14,345 nt of DNA from Clostridiales bacterium. Its GTDB lineage: Bacteria > Bacillota > Clostridia > Oscillospirales > Acutalibacteraceae. Shown one piece after another: positions 1 through 6,761 of the stretch; the first letter of the stretch is position 1, and each line of letters begins with the position of its first letter. The position numbers and the translations under genes were made by a program. The stretch spans positions 1 through 14,345 of the forward strand of contig JAAVYX010000010.1 of NCBI GenBank assembly GCA_022791355.1, read 5' to 3'. Below the pieces are notes generated by a model. The model was given only the letters and a program-made list of their open reading frames with translations. It had not been told where the DNA came from and made no database searches.

Positions 1-1610
1 AGTAATGACCGGGTTTGGTCCAGCTCTGTTTTTGCGGCGGTCAGGCGGGTATCTATCGGGCCGGTCAGTTCTCGGACCTTCTGTAACGTGGGAAGCTGAT
101 GGTTTTCCGGCGTGTCCGCCACGGCCGGATGGTATTCGCCCTGGGCCCGGAAGGCCGCGTGGTCTATGATGTCGCTGCCGTCCGCGTCGGTGAGCCGGAC
201 GTCCCGAATATCGTAGGTTCCGGCCTCGTAGAAGAAGATACTCAAGTCGGCGGGATTATCAATATTTGAAAGGCTGGCGGACTGCCAGTCCCCGCCGGCA
301 GACAAATGGAGAGCCTCCCCCGTATCCCAGCTGTATCCGCCGCCGGTCATGGGGATAATTCGCGGGTCGGACGCTTCGCTGGACACGCACCGGGCCTTTA
401 GACTGAGGGTGCAGCCGGACCCGCCGGTCCGGGCCGTCAGGATCACGCCGCCAGGCTCGGTAAAGGTAAACTGGATATAATTTGTGTAGGGGTTTGCCTT
501 TACAATTTTGCAGCCGCTGCTCTGGATTTTCTTACGGCCTACGCTGGGTACAGTAGCCCCCGTGACCACATCGTCTGTGAATAAATCGTCGTCTGTAAAT
601 ATAACGCTGTCCGGTATCGCGCCGTTAGCCAGCTTAGAGTAGGTTACCGAACCGTCCGCCAGTTTCTCTGTGGTTACCGTGCCGTCGGCTAACTTTTCCG
701 TGGTTACGGCGTCGTCGGCCAGTTTTTCGGCGATTACAGCATCGTTTTGCAGCTTGCTGGCTGCAACTGCATTGTCTTGTAAATGTCCCCAGCCGATGGC
801 ATAATCCTTGATATGGTCGCCTTTGATAGATTTGAAGCCGTACTTCTCGGTCGTCACCGCCCCGTCGGCAAGTTTCTGGGTTGTAACCGCCCCGTCGATA
901 ATCTTTTCAGTCCTTACCGCTCCACTCGCCAGCTTTTCGAACGTTACAGCATTACTTTGCAGCTTGGTATAATCAATCGTATTTCCGGCTATTTTTTCGC
1001 CCGTCACCGCGCCGGGTGCGAGTTGCAGGGGGCCTATGGCTAAGTCCTTAATCCGTTCGCCGGCAACCGATTTATAAGCTAGCTTTTCCGCTGTTACCGA
1101 TTCGTTGGCAATCTGCTGCGTATCGATGGGGAAAGCGTTCTCAAAGGTCTGCAAGGCCTTGAGCAGCGCGGCCAGCGCGCCGCTTACTTCCCCATAGTAG
1201 GTCTGCGCCGCGCCCGTACCGCTGACCGACGCCTGGAAGCGAATCCAGGCAGGAAAGCTGTACAGCGTGCGGCTTTCGTGGCTTTCCTGGTCAACGTCGG
1301 CGATAACTAGGGAAAACTGCGCTACGCCGCCGGCCCGGCTTACTTCCTGCGGGATGGGAAAGCTTACAGCTTTGTCGGTACTGTCGGGCGTGAGCAGCTC
1401 TGAGGCATAAAAGCCGCCGCTGCCGTCCGAGGCCTCTACTCTGTAGCAGAGGGTGTGGCCGCTTGGCAGGCTGGTTGTCAGCTCACTCCACAGCGTATCG
1501 TCTATCCGGAATACAAGAGCCGTGACCTTATGGTCTCCCTGTACCCCGCCGTTCTGCGTATCCTGCGGGCTGATTCCCGTCCGAGATACGCCGTATTCGA
1601 TTTCTCGCAT
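1..1610 (-). CDS. Phage-type tail fibre / receptor-binding protein with decapeptide repeats, 3' end outside window
   Basis: The minus strand is open without a stop from an ATG at 1610 to the left edge (536 residues, C-terminus missing). A strong GGAGGAAGACC ribosome site precedes the ATG. Residues 1-135 look like a beta-rich head domain (segments such as ALVFRIDDTLW and AQFSLVIADVDQE) without signal peptide or membrane segment. A helical stretch at about 140-158 leads into seventeen ten-residue repeats (161-330, consensus AVTTEKLADG). Residues about 350-485 look like a beta-sandwich ending with YEAGTYDIRDVRLTDADG. Repeats of this kind form the trimeric shafts of many phage tail fibres, and the head resembles baseplate upper proteins of Gram-positive phages; both assignments rest on pattern only. 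No phage gene lies on its 5' side within the window, so it may start a prophage or tailocin operon running leftward, or be a remnant. A stand-alone surface adhesin is less likely because no export signal is visible. Confidence 0.85.
   Translation of the reverse strand, partial: MREIEYGVSRTGISPQDTQNGGVQGDHKVTALVFRIDDTLWSELTTSLPSGHTLCYRVEASDGSGGFYASELLTPDSTDKAVSFPIPQEVSRAGGVAQFSLVIADVDQESHESRTLYSFPAWIRFQASVSGTGAAQTYYGEVSGALAALLKALQTFENAFPIDTQQIANESVTAEKLAYKSVAGERIKDLAIGPLQLAPGAVTGEKIAGNTIDYTKLQSNAVTFEKLASGAVRTEKIIDGAVTTQKLADGAVTTEKYGFKSIKGDHIKDYAIGWGHLQDNAVAASKLQNDAVIAEKLADDAVTTEKLADGTVTTEKLADGSVTYSKLANGAIPDSVIFTDDDLFTDDVVTGATVPSVGRKKIQSSGCKIVKANPYTNYIQFTFTEPGGVILTARTGGSGCTLSLKARCVSSEASDPRIIPMTGGGYSWDTGEALHLSAGGDWQSASLSNIDNPADLSIFFYEAGTYDIRDVRLTDADGSDIIDHAAFRAQGEYHPAVADTPENHQLPTLQKVRELTGPIDTRLTAAKTELDQTRSL
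621..1130 (-). repeat. Seventeen in-frame 30-bp units encoding a ten-residue repeat
   Basis: Residues 161-330 of the tail-fibre protein split exactly into seventeen ten-residue units with no insertions. The pattern is small residue-Val/Ile-x-x-x-Lys/His/Gln-Leu/Ile-x-x-Gly/Asn/Asp. The most regular copies are AVTTEKLADG, TVTTEKLADG and SVTYSKLANG. Copies differ strongly at the DNA level, so the array is old or selected for protein shape rather than freshly expanded. A higher-order repeat is also present: the units at 171-200 and 251-280 are two versions of one 30-residue motif (KSVAGERIKDLAIG and KSIKGDHIKDYAIG), 80 residues apart. Confidence 0.9.
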
Positions 1611-1731
1611 GGTCTTCCTCCTTCAGATAAAAAATATAGACGCCTTATATCCGCGTCATCCGGTTTTCGAAAGAAAGCTTCTACATACCATCACCTCGCA
1701 CTGGGTTTACAGCCGCCTTTTGTACGTAGCG

Positions 1732-1766
1732 CAAAACAAAACCGCCCCCGTTTATAACAGGGGCGG
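1732..1766 (-). terminator. Intrinsic terminator on the minus strand
   Basis: CCGCCCC (1742-1748) and GGGGCGG (1760-1766) form a perfect 7-bp stem with an 11-nt loop. Read on the minus strand the stem is followed at once by TTTTGTTTTG. It sits about 120 bases upstream of the tail-fibre start, so it would stop transcripts arriving from the right. No convincing minus-strand gene ends here, so it may insulate the tail gene or act in its leader. Confidence 0.7.
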
Positions 1767-1867
1767 CCAGCGAGCGGAAAGGCGCTTTGCGGCGCATGAT
1801 AGGCGGCGAAAGATGCGCAAAGGTCATATGTTTTTGCTCAGCCCATCTATGCGAATACCCCGAGGGC

Positions 1868-2056
1868 GTTCTGACATCCCGGCGCTAAAGCGCCTCTGTG
1901 TCATTTCCCATAAGGAACGCCTTGCAGGGGCCTGGCTAAAGGGCAGACCAGCATACAAGAAAGCCAGACGTAAAAGGGTCTCGCAAAAATTTACGCAGAG
2001 CGTGTAGATTTTCGCTCGGGACATCGAGTTCCTCACAAAAATTTACACAGGGCGCA
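1868..2056. repeat. Fragments of a dispersed non-coding repeat (copy A)
   Basis: The stretch 1611-2193 has no supportable gene. Two blocks in it recur in the repeat before purE. Positions 1870-1894 (containing the palindrome GGCGCTAAAGCGCC) match 5897-5921 with one mismatch. Positions 2005-2028 match the reverse complement of 6415-6438 at 22 of 24 bases. The block at 2005-2028 lies between two direct repeats. The two blocks lie in a different relative orientation in copy B, so these are mosaic pieces rather than one intact element. The open frames across it (for example 1824-2036 minus) follow the repeat and have no ribosome site. Confidence 0.65.
1984..2054. repeat. Pair of 19-base direct repeats, 52 bases apart
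   Basis: CAAAAATTTACGCAGAGCG at 1984-2002 and CAAAAATTTACACAGGGCG at 2036-2054 agree at 17 of 19 positions. They flank the 2005-2028 block shared with copy B. In copy B the equivalent block is likewise flanked by ATTTTTACGAG and ATTTTTGTGAG, so the arrangement is kept. Confidence 0.75.
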
Positions 2057-2193
2057 TACCTTTGACACTTGTATTATACGCCTATGCGGCCGGGCATACC
2101 GGTCAAATCGGTCGAACCGGGCATTTTTTTGCCGGCAGACGGCGCGGATATACCGACTTGGCCGTGGTATACTGACAAAGAGGTGAGATCGAT

Positions 2194-2340
2194 ATGGACA
2201 AAGTAAAAAAATCACAGGAAGCAAAGCCCCGCAATCAACAGGAAAAGCTGTACGACGCGGTTCATTCGGTTCCCGGAGATAACCGCAATCAGAACCATAA
2301 CGCAAAAAAAGAAGCGCTGGGACCCAATACCAAGCGATAA
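2194..2340 (+). CDS. Small charged hypothetical protein, 48 residues
   Basis: The ATG at 2194 lies seven bases after AAAGAGGTGAG, a good ribosome site, and the frame ends with TAA at 2338-2340. The product is very polar, rich in Lys, Asn and Gln, starts MDKVKKSQEAK and ends KKEALGPNTKR. It has no signal peptide, membrane segment or cysteines, and is probably disordered. I recognise the general type of small basic Clostridia proteins but cannot assign a family or function. The DUF1905 gene starts 21 bases downstream on the same strand, so the two are probably co-transcribed. A TATACT at 2168-2173 could be a -10 box, but no good -35 accompanies it, so a promoter for an alternative sigma factor is possible. 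Confidence 0.65.
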   Translation: MDKVKKSQEAKPRNQQEKLYDAVHSVPGDNRNQNHNAKKEALGPNTKR

Positions 2341-2361
2341 AAGGGAAGGGGAAGAAAAGCT

Positions 2362-2601
2362 ATGACGGAGGCGCTCTGGACCTTTGACGCCCAGATACAA
2401 AAGGTGCCGGATATAGACGGCGCCTATGTGGAGATTCCCTTTGATGTGCGGGAGGCATTTGGAAAAGGACGGGTGAAGGTACACGCCGCCATAGACGGCG
2501 TGCCCTACGACGGCAGCCTAGTGCGCATGAAAACTTCCTGTCACATTTTAGGCGTCCGTAAAGATATTCGGGCGGCTATTGGTAAGCAGCCGGGGGACTG
2601 A
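2362..2601 (+). CDS. DUF1905 domain protein, apparently shortened by an in-frame TGA
   Basis: The 79 residues match the DUF1905 family in pattern: FDAQIQKV near the start, then GAYVEIPFDVREAFGKGRVKV, then AAIDGVPYDGSLVRM, and HILGVRKDIRAAIGKQPGD at the end. The family is a small beta-barrel-like domain of unknown biochemistry, often fused to YdeI-type domains; here it stands alone. The start at 2362 follows a purine-rich GGAAGGGGAAG site. The frame stops at TGA (2599-2601), but the same frame continues with VHITLRERG to a TAA at 2629-2631. Family members typically continue after PGD with a strand of the type T-V-x-V-T-L, so the natural end is probably 2631 and the TGA looks like a late nonsense change. 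The barrel may still fold. TGA acts as an ordinary stop for other genes here. Confidence 0.8.
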   Translation: MTEALWTFDAQIQKVPDIDGAYVEIPFDVREAFGKGRVKVHAAIDGVPYDGSLVRMKTSCHILGVRKDIRAAIGKQPGD

Positions 2602-2657
2602 GTGCATATCACCCTGCGGGAAAGAGGTTAAAAAACGCCTTATAATAGCGTATAAAC

Positions 2658-2674
2658 TTGGAAAGTTTTTCCAA
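2658..2674. repeat. 17-base inverted repeat after the DUF1905 gene
   Basis: TTGGAAA-GTT-TTTCCAA is a perfect dyad. No U-run follows on either strand, so it is a weak terminator at best. It could be a protein-binding operator, but there is no gene start close enough to support that. Confidence 0.4.
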
Positions 2675-2740
2675 AACGTGTCTTCCGCCTAACGCTTTTT
2701 ATCCTTCGATTCTATCGGGGACTCCTATTTAAGCGAAAGA

Positions 2741-2771
2741 AACGCCCTGCGGCTCGAATCCGCAGGGCGTT
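2741..2771. terminator. Strong two-way terminator between convergent operons
   Basis: AACGCCCTGCGG (2741-2752) pairs perfectly with CCGCAGGGCGTT (2760-2771), a 12-bp stem with a 7-nt loop. T-rich tails exist on both strands (GTTTTCC on plus, GTTTCTTTC on minus). It lies between the plus-strand DUF1905 pair and the minus-strand DnaC/DnaD operon, so it probably ends both. The loop resembles a tRNA T-loop by chance; no tRNA body surrounds it. Confidence 0.85.
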
Positions 2772-3069
2772 TTCCTATTCTTACCATCTACATCCAAGGA
2801 ACCATACGTTTTTACAGGGAAAAAACGTGAAAGCCGTGTTGCCCTCGTTGCACCCTGTCCGCGTGGATTTCCTCTCATAAACGACCGTAGAATCCCGCGC
2901 CGATTCAAAATACGGGTCGTAGATAACCGCTCGCAAGAGGGGGGTTAAACCGCTTGGGTAGAGCGGCTAGCCCTTGTCCGTCAAATCCGGAACGCTGCCA
3001 GTTCCCTAATAGCGTTTATTTGAGCCGTCCTCATGGGGGCGGCTGGGCATATGGATTTACGGCCGGGTA
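2772..3069. other. Non-coding stretch with five hairpins, possible structured RNA or long 3' UTR
   Basis: No open frame with a ribosome site fits here. Five inverted repeats follow each other: 2806-2828 (ACGTTTTT/AAAAACGT), 2881-2920 (three stacked segments, 14 bp in total, with a 7-nt loop), 2950-2966 (CCGCT/AGCGG), 2989-3005 (GGAAC/GTTCC) and 3023-3044 (8 bp with one G-U pair on the plus strand). The stretch lies between the dnaC-like stop codon and the two-way terminator, so on the minus strand it would be the operon's 3' UTR. I compared it by eye with tmRNA, RNase P, SRP RNA and tRNA signatures and found no convincing match; 6S RNA cannot be judged without folding. No plus-strand promoter was found. 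Confidence 0.45.
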
Positions 3070-4053
3070 TCATCCGTTCCGCTCCCTGCGCCGCTGCATC
3101 TGCCGCATCCGCTTTTGCTGACGGACGTCGGGACCCAGAAACTCCTTGCGGGCGTAGTTGCCGATGATCCGGGAGGCCACCCGGGGGGTATACCGCTCTT
3201 CCAGCTCCCCGCCGGACAGATTGGTGCTGATGATGGTAGGCCGGCGCTCCAGCAGGCGTGTGTTGATTAGATTGTTAATTACCGAAAGATTGAAGGGGGT
3301 GGAAAACTCGGTGCCCAAATCGTCCAGCAGCAGCAGATCGCAGGACAGGGCGTTTTCCAGCGCGCGGCCCTCGGCCCGGCCGAATCGCTCCCGCTCCACA
3401 GCCCCCAGCAAGTCTTGGCAGGAGCCGTACACCACGCCGAAGCCCTTGTCCAGCGCCGTCCCCGCTATAGCCAGAGATAGATGGGTTTTTCCCAGGCCGG
3501 TATTGCCGAAAAACAGCAAGCTTTCCGCCCGCGGATCGAAGCTGCCGGCATACTGCCTGCAAAATTCCAGAATGCCCGCCATACGTTTGCGTGGAGAGGG
3601 TTGGCCCTCGTCGGGATAGAAATCCAATGAAAAATTGTCAAACCGGCTTTCCTCCAAGGGCAGGGATGAGGAGAGCCGTTCATAGGCCAGTTTTTTGGCC
3701 AGCCGATGGACGCAGGCGCATAGCCCGTTTCCCCGCCGGCCGGTATCCTCGCAGTCGGCGCAGGCGTAAGCCGGCTGGAAGGCCCGCTCGGACAGACCGA
3801 TGGAAAACAGAAGCTGCTCCTTTTCCGCGCCCAGCCGCCGGCATTCTTCCCGTAGCCCGTCCAAATCACCTCCTCCAAGGGCGGACAGGGCCAGTCGTGC
3901 CCCCTTCTCGGCTAACAGACGGTCGATTTGGTCCAGCCGGGGCAGCTTTTGGTAAGCGGCCTGCCGGTTCCCTTCGGCCTTCCGCTGGGCCGCCTTGCGC
4001 ATCCTATCCTTTTCCGCCAGCGCCAGCCGGTAAAATTCCTTGTCGTACCCCAT
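3070..4053 (-). CDS. DnaC/DnaI-type replicative helicase loader (AAA+ ATPase)
   Basis: This 327-residue protein has the layout of Clostridia DnaC/DnaI loaders, which load the DnaB/DnaC-family ring helicase at origins and restarted forks. A basic, helical N-terminus (1-90) is followed by a zinc-binding-type cluster (C98, C101, C112, C114). The AAA+ core has Walker A GNTGLGKT (183-190), Walker B LLLLDDLG (240-247), sensor-1 STN (276-278) and an arginine-finger region RVASRIIG (291-298). Walker A has Asn and Leu at two variable positions, which should still bind nucleotide. The C-terminal tail is Arg/Gln-rich. The ATG at 4053 follows GAGGGGTAGG, which overlaps the DnaD-like gene's stop; the gap is six bases, so the two are translationally close. 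It is the last gene of the operon. A phage or IS21 IstB-type loader is possible from the core alone, but the pairing with DnaD favours the host gene. Confidence 0.9.
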   Translation of the reverse strand: MGYDKEFYRLALAEKDRMRKAAQRKAEGNRQAAYQKLPRLDQIDRLLAEKGARLALSALGGGDLDGLREECRRLGAEKEQLLFSIGLSERAFQPAYACADCEDTGRRGNGLCACVHRLAKKLAYERLSSSLPLEESRFDNFSLDFYPDEGQPSPRKRMAGILEFCRQYAGSFDPRAESLLFFGNTGLGKTHLSLAIAGTALDKGFGVVYGSCQDLLGAVERERFGRAEGRALENALSCDLLLLDDLGTEFSTPFNLSVINNLINTRLLERRPTIISTNLSGGELEERYTPRVASRIIGNYARKEFLGPDVRQQKRMRQMQRRRERNG

Positions 4054-4059
4054 ATGCGC

Positions 4060-5040
4060 CTACCCCTCGTTTTCCATCTCCAGCATCCGCTGGGCCAAGT
4101 CCATATCGTAGCCGGCGTAGGACTTTTGCTCCTTTTTCTCCCGCCGGGCCTTGACCGTCTTGGCCGCGGCCGCCGCCTCGGGAGAGCTTACGCCCCGCTT
4201 ATGCCAGTTTTCCAGCACCCGGCCGATGTAGGCCATGGAGACCTTGGCCGTGTTGTCCACGCATTCCTCATAGGCCGCCCGGAGCATCTCGGAGGAAAAG
4301 CCCCAGTCCTCCACCCAAGTATAGGCGTTTTGCAGCTCCTTGACGGTGGGCATACGATGATCGATGCCCATAGCCCTTTCCACCTTGCGCCAGGCCGTGC
4401 GCTGGTTATGGATTTCGCAGATGCGCCGCTCGGCCTGCTCGATGCTGACGATCCCCCGGGATATCCAGTCCAGCGCCGTGCGCTCGATAAAGCCGATGTT
4501 GCAGCGGCCCTCGGAGACAGCGAACTCGATGAGCATGAGGATGACCGCCGCGCCCAGTCCCTCGTCGTCGTGAAGCCAGACTAAGGTGGAGGCTTCGTTT
4601 TGGCGCAGCCCCCGCCCGAACTTCATCTGGGCCTCCTTGAGCAAAAAGGCAATCTCGGGGGATTCCAGCCCCCGCTTGGCTACCTCCTCCCGCCCCGGCT
4701 TGACCGCCGCCGGCGCGGGTCGGCCGGCGCGGCCAGCCGCCCGGTCGGTCGCGGCCGCGGCCGGCGGCGTCTCCAGCGGCGGGACCGGCTGGACTGCCGG
4801 CTCCAAAGACGTAAGCAGCCCAGCCTCCACCCAGTAGGTTAAAGCGTCGGAAAGGTCCACGGCGGGCAGGGAAAGGGCGTCGGCCATCTTCTCCACGTCA
4901 ATGGGCTCGCCCACATGCCGCAGGATCCATAGCAGCGCTTTGAGCTGTACCGCTCCGGCCAGCTTGATATGCTGGTCCACCACCTGACAGGGGACCATAA
5001 AAACCGCCCCCAGAGCGGCGGGATTTACACAGTAAGACAT
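4060..5040 (-). CDS. DnaD-domain replication initiation protein
   Basis: The 326-residue protein has a winged-helix-like N-terminus (about 28-80, including LKALLWILRHVGEPIDVEKM), an Ala/Pro-rich linker (about 82-118), and two DnaD-like helical domains (about 130-197 and 220-285). The second ends with YIGRVLENWHKRGV, the YxxxIlxxW signature of DnaD/DnaB-type primosome proteins. The tail (288-306) is rich in Ala, Lys and Glu. Such proteins help open and remodel DNA and bring the helicase and its loader to origin or restart sites in Firmicutes. The ATG at 5040 has GAGGGAGGACAAGG just upstream. It follows the nitroreductase gene by twelve bases and precedes its likely partner, the helicase loader, by six. 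The low-complexity linker is GC-rich and may vary between strains. Confidence 0.9.
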   Translation of the reverse strand: MSYCVNPAALGAVFMVPCQVVDQHIKLAGAVQLKALLWILRHVGEPIDVEKMADALSLPAVDLSDALTYWVEAGLLTSLEPAVQPVPPLETPPAAAATDRAAGRAGRPAPAAVKPGREEVAKRGLESPEIAFLLKEAQMKFGRGLRQNEASTLVWLHDDEGLGAAVILMLIEFAVSEGRCNIGFIERTALDWISRGIVSIEQAERRICEIHNQRTAWRKVERAMGIDHRMPTVKELQNAYTWVEDWGFSSEMLRAAYEECVDNTAKVSMAYIGRVLENWHKRGVSSPEAAAAAKTVKARREKKEQKSYAGYDMDLAQRMLEMENEG

Positions 5041-5052
5041 CCTTGTCCTCCC

Positions 5053-5577
5053 TCAAAACTGGTCGTATGTAATGATTTCATCCAGCGCCTTAAAAGCCGC
5101 ATGTCTCGGAGAGGGCGCGGCGTCCTCCGCCGGGTAGCCCATTACCAAAAGGGCCGTGGGCTCGATATGGCCGGGTATATGAAATTCCGTTTTGACAGCC
5201 TCGGGAATAAAGTGCATCACCCAGGTGGACCCCACGCCCAGGGCGGCGGCCTCCAGCATCATGTGGGTGGTTACGATGCTGGCGTCTATCTCGCCGCTGG
5301 ACGCGCCGTCGTATCCCCGCTTCCAGCATTCGTTTTTGTCGTAGCAGACCAGCAGGGCCGTAGGGGCTTGGAAATGACACGGGGTGCATTTGCGCAGCTT
5401 TTCTATGGCTGCCGGACTTTTTATAATCAGTATGCGCTGGGGCTGTAAATTGCAGGCGGTTGGGGCCAGGTGCCCGGCTTGTAAAATCTGTTCCAGCGTC
5501 TTGTCCTCCACAGGACGGGACTGAAAGCTGCGCACCGAATACCGCCGGGCCGCCAGCTTCAAAAAATCCATTTCCAT
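5053..5577 (-). CDS. Nitroreductase-family FMN oxidoreductase
   Basis: This 174-residue protein has the expected marks of a compact nitroreductase: the phosphate-contacting RRYSVRSF (11-18), APTACNLQPQRI (38-49), the central helix EIDASIVTTHMMLEAAALGVGSTWV (in part at 96-120) and a C-terminal LLVMGYPAED (143-152). Family members are FMN-binding homodimers that use NAD(P)H to reduce nitro groups, quinones or flavins. The substrate cannot be told from sequence. The ATG at 5577 is preceded by GAGGATAGCTT; a second ATG two codons later is less well placed. It is the first gene of an operon with the DnaD-like and DnaC-like genes, which is an odd partner for replication proteins. A strong promoter lies about 80 bases upstream. 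Confidence 0.9.
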   Translation of the reverse strand: MEMDFLKLAARRYSVRSFQSRPVEDKTLEQILQAGHLAPTACNLQPQRILIIKSPAAIEKLRKCTPCHFQAPTALLVCYDKNECWKRGYDGASSGEIDASIVTTHMMLEAAALGVGSTWVMHFIPEAVKTEFHIPGHIEPTALLVMGYPAEDAAPSPRHAAFKALDEIITYDQF

Positions 5578-5621
5578 AAGCTATCCTCGATTCTTAATAA
5601 ACAGGGAGATTTATATCCCGT

Positions 5622-5650
5622 AAAAAAACAGCGGCGTGGCCGCTTTTTGA
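5622..5650. terminator. Hairpin at the 5' end of the nitroreductase operon transcript, terminator-like on both strands
   Basis: AGCGGC (5630-5635) and GCCGCT (5639-5644) form a 6-bp stem with a GTG loop. It is flanked by AAAAAAAC on the left and TTTTTGA on the right, so both strands read stem then T-run. On the minus strand it begins only about seven bases after the expected transcription start, which is too early for normal attenuation. It may stabilise the 5' end or stop plus-strand read-through. Confidence 0.55.
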
Positions 5651-5657
5651 TATATCT

Positions 5658-5686
5658 ATTATAGCATCGGAAAAAGAAAAAGTAAA
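5658..5686 (-). promoter_or_regulatory. Sigma-A type promoter of the nitroreductase/DnaD/DnaC operon
   Basis: On the minus strand TTTACT (5686-5681) and a perfect TATAAT (5663-5658) are separated by 17 bases. Transcription should start near 5651, about 75 bases before the nitroreductase ATG. No other promoter of similar quality is seen in the operon. Confidence 0.8.
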
Positions 5687-5834
5687 TGGACGGGTCTGTC
5701 AAAAGCAGAGCGGAAAGGAGGAAGACGGTCGTTCCAAAGCGGATCGATCATTTGACTTGTTTCATCTCATCGCAGGATTTTTTCCTATTCTGGATCGCGG
5801 GAGGATTCGCGGCGGAAAAATCTTTATTGATTGG

Positions 5835-6535
5835 CTCAAAAAGGGGGACGCGTCAGATGCGCTTTTTGGATTTCTCCCATACCTGGTCTAGCAGCGTCTG
5901 ACGTCCCGGCGCTAAAGCGCCACTGGCCCCCGTCTTTTGTAAAGCCACAAAAGACGGGGACAGAAAAACGCTACCGCCTACGGGACTATGTCGCTGGCGG
6001 AGAGACTGCCGTCCCTGTAACCCCCGCCGGTGACGGAGCTTGAGCGGTATGCAGCAAGCAGAGCCTCTCTTTTGGCTGGGAAACCCGAAAGTCGTTCCTA
6101 TTTTCGGTCATCGCTTGACAGCCTCTCGACAACCCGGCTGAATATAACAGGAATCTGGCCTAAAAGCGCACTTCCCTCCACACTGACGTAAACTTTAGCG
6201 GGGCGCGTTTCACTTATCCGCCGATAGTCGGGAAGTAACTGTTAGCTCTTTTTCTGCGGGAAGCGAGAGGAAAGCGTCCAGCGATTGAGGGGCAGGGAGT
6301 AGAGTAAAGGACAGGTTTACAGGGAGGAGGTCCGCAGGGACAGAGTCCATAGGGAAACCCCTCGAAAGGGTTTTAGAGGAAATTCATACGGAAGGCGTAT
6401 ATTTTTACGAGGGGCTCGATGTCCCAAACGAAAATCTATGCGATTTTTGTGAGCGCATCTTTTGCATCCCCTTCTTGGCGCCAAAAAGGGAAGTCGCGCC
6501 CTGCGATACGGTTTTGGGATCATAAGAAAGGCGTC
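5835..6535. repeat. Dispersed non-coding element, copy B, upstream of purE
   Basis: The 1-kb stretch 5687-6726 holds no credible gene. Most of it is an inverted, diverged copy of the element at 9274-9874. Matching blocks, with copy C read in reverse complement, are 5884-5896 with 9807-9819, 6012-6027 with 9732-9747, 6207-6226 with 9534-9553 (20 of 20), 6235-6275 with 9486-9526 (41 of 41), 6278-6326 with 9435-9483 (about 41 of 49) and 6451-6480 with 9354-9383 (25 of 30). Copy B carries roughly 75 extra bases near 6376-6450 that copy C lacks; part of these recurs at 2005-2028. Open frames across it are frame accidents without ribosome sites. I see nothing definite in 5687-5834 or 6536-6720. Confidence 0.8.
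5928..5959. repeat. Perfect 13-bp hairpin inside copy B
   Basis: CCCCGTCTTTTGT (5928-5940) and ACAAAAGACGGGG (5947-5959) are exact reverse complements with a 6-base loop. The equivalent hairpin in copy C has other outer bases but the same CTTTTGT/ACAAAAG inner stem, so pairing rather than sequence is kept. Confidence 0.85.
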
Positions 6536-6726
6536 CCCGGCGCGCGTCCTCGTACGTCTCCCCTCACAAAAACGAAATCTGCTGCGAACCCTCGTGTGAA
6601 TTTAAATAACGGGATAACCTGCGAAACTTTCCGTCCAACTAAACCTAAAACAGAAATATATGCCGGCCTACCGGCGCCTCGCACCGCTGTATTTGCCGTG
6701 AAAACACAAAATTCAGGGTTTTCGTC

Positions 6727-6755
6727 TTGCTTTTTTCCTTTCCATGGCTTACAAT
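6727..6755 (+). promoter_or_regulatory. Probable promoter of the purE operon
   Basis: TACAAT (6750-6755) is a good -10 box (five of six). It lies 17 bases after TTGCTT (6727-6732), a weaker -35. Transcription would start near 6762, leaving a leader of about 195 nt before purE. I see no convincing pair of PurR-type CGAA half-sites around it. Confidence 0.65.
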
Positions 6756-6761
6756 ATTTCT

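Noticed and set aside
621..1130. Regular 30-bp periodicity as a CRISPR array
   Set aside because: The units are all in one open frame, differ along their whole length, and do not alternate between constant repeats and variable spacers.
2062..2090. TTGACA at 2062-2067 as a -35 box
   Set aside because: No acceptable -10 box follows at 16-18 bases; the TATTAT nearby is too close.
2741..2771. T-loop-like GGCTCGAATCC as the 3' end of a tRNA or tmRNA
   Set aside because: The 12-bp perfect stem with T-tails is a terminator; no CCA end or matching 5' partner is present.
2947..2970. tRNA-like TTGGGTAGAGC sequence
   Set aside because: It resembles a D-arm, but no acceptor stem, anticodon arm or T-arm can be placed around it; the bases fit a plain CCGCT/AGCGG hairpin.
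2972..2992. Minus-strand GGATTTGACGGAC resembling the start of tmRNA
   Set aside because: There is no matching acceptor stem, tag-peptide frame or CCA-end region in the following 400 bases.
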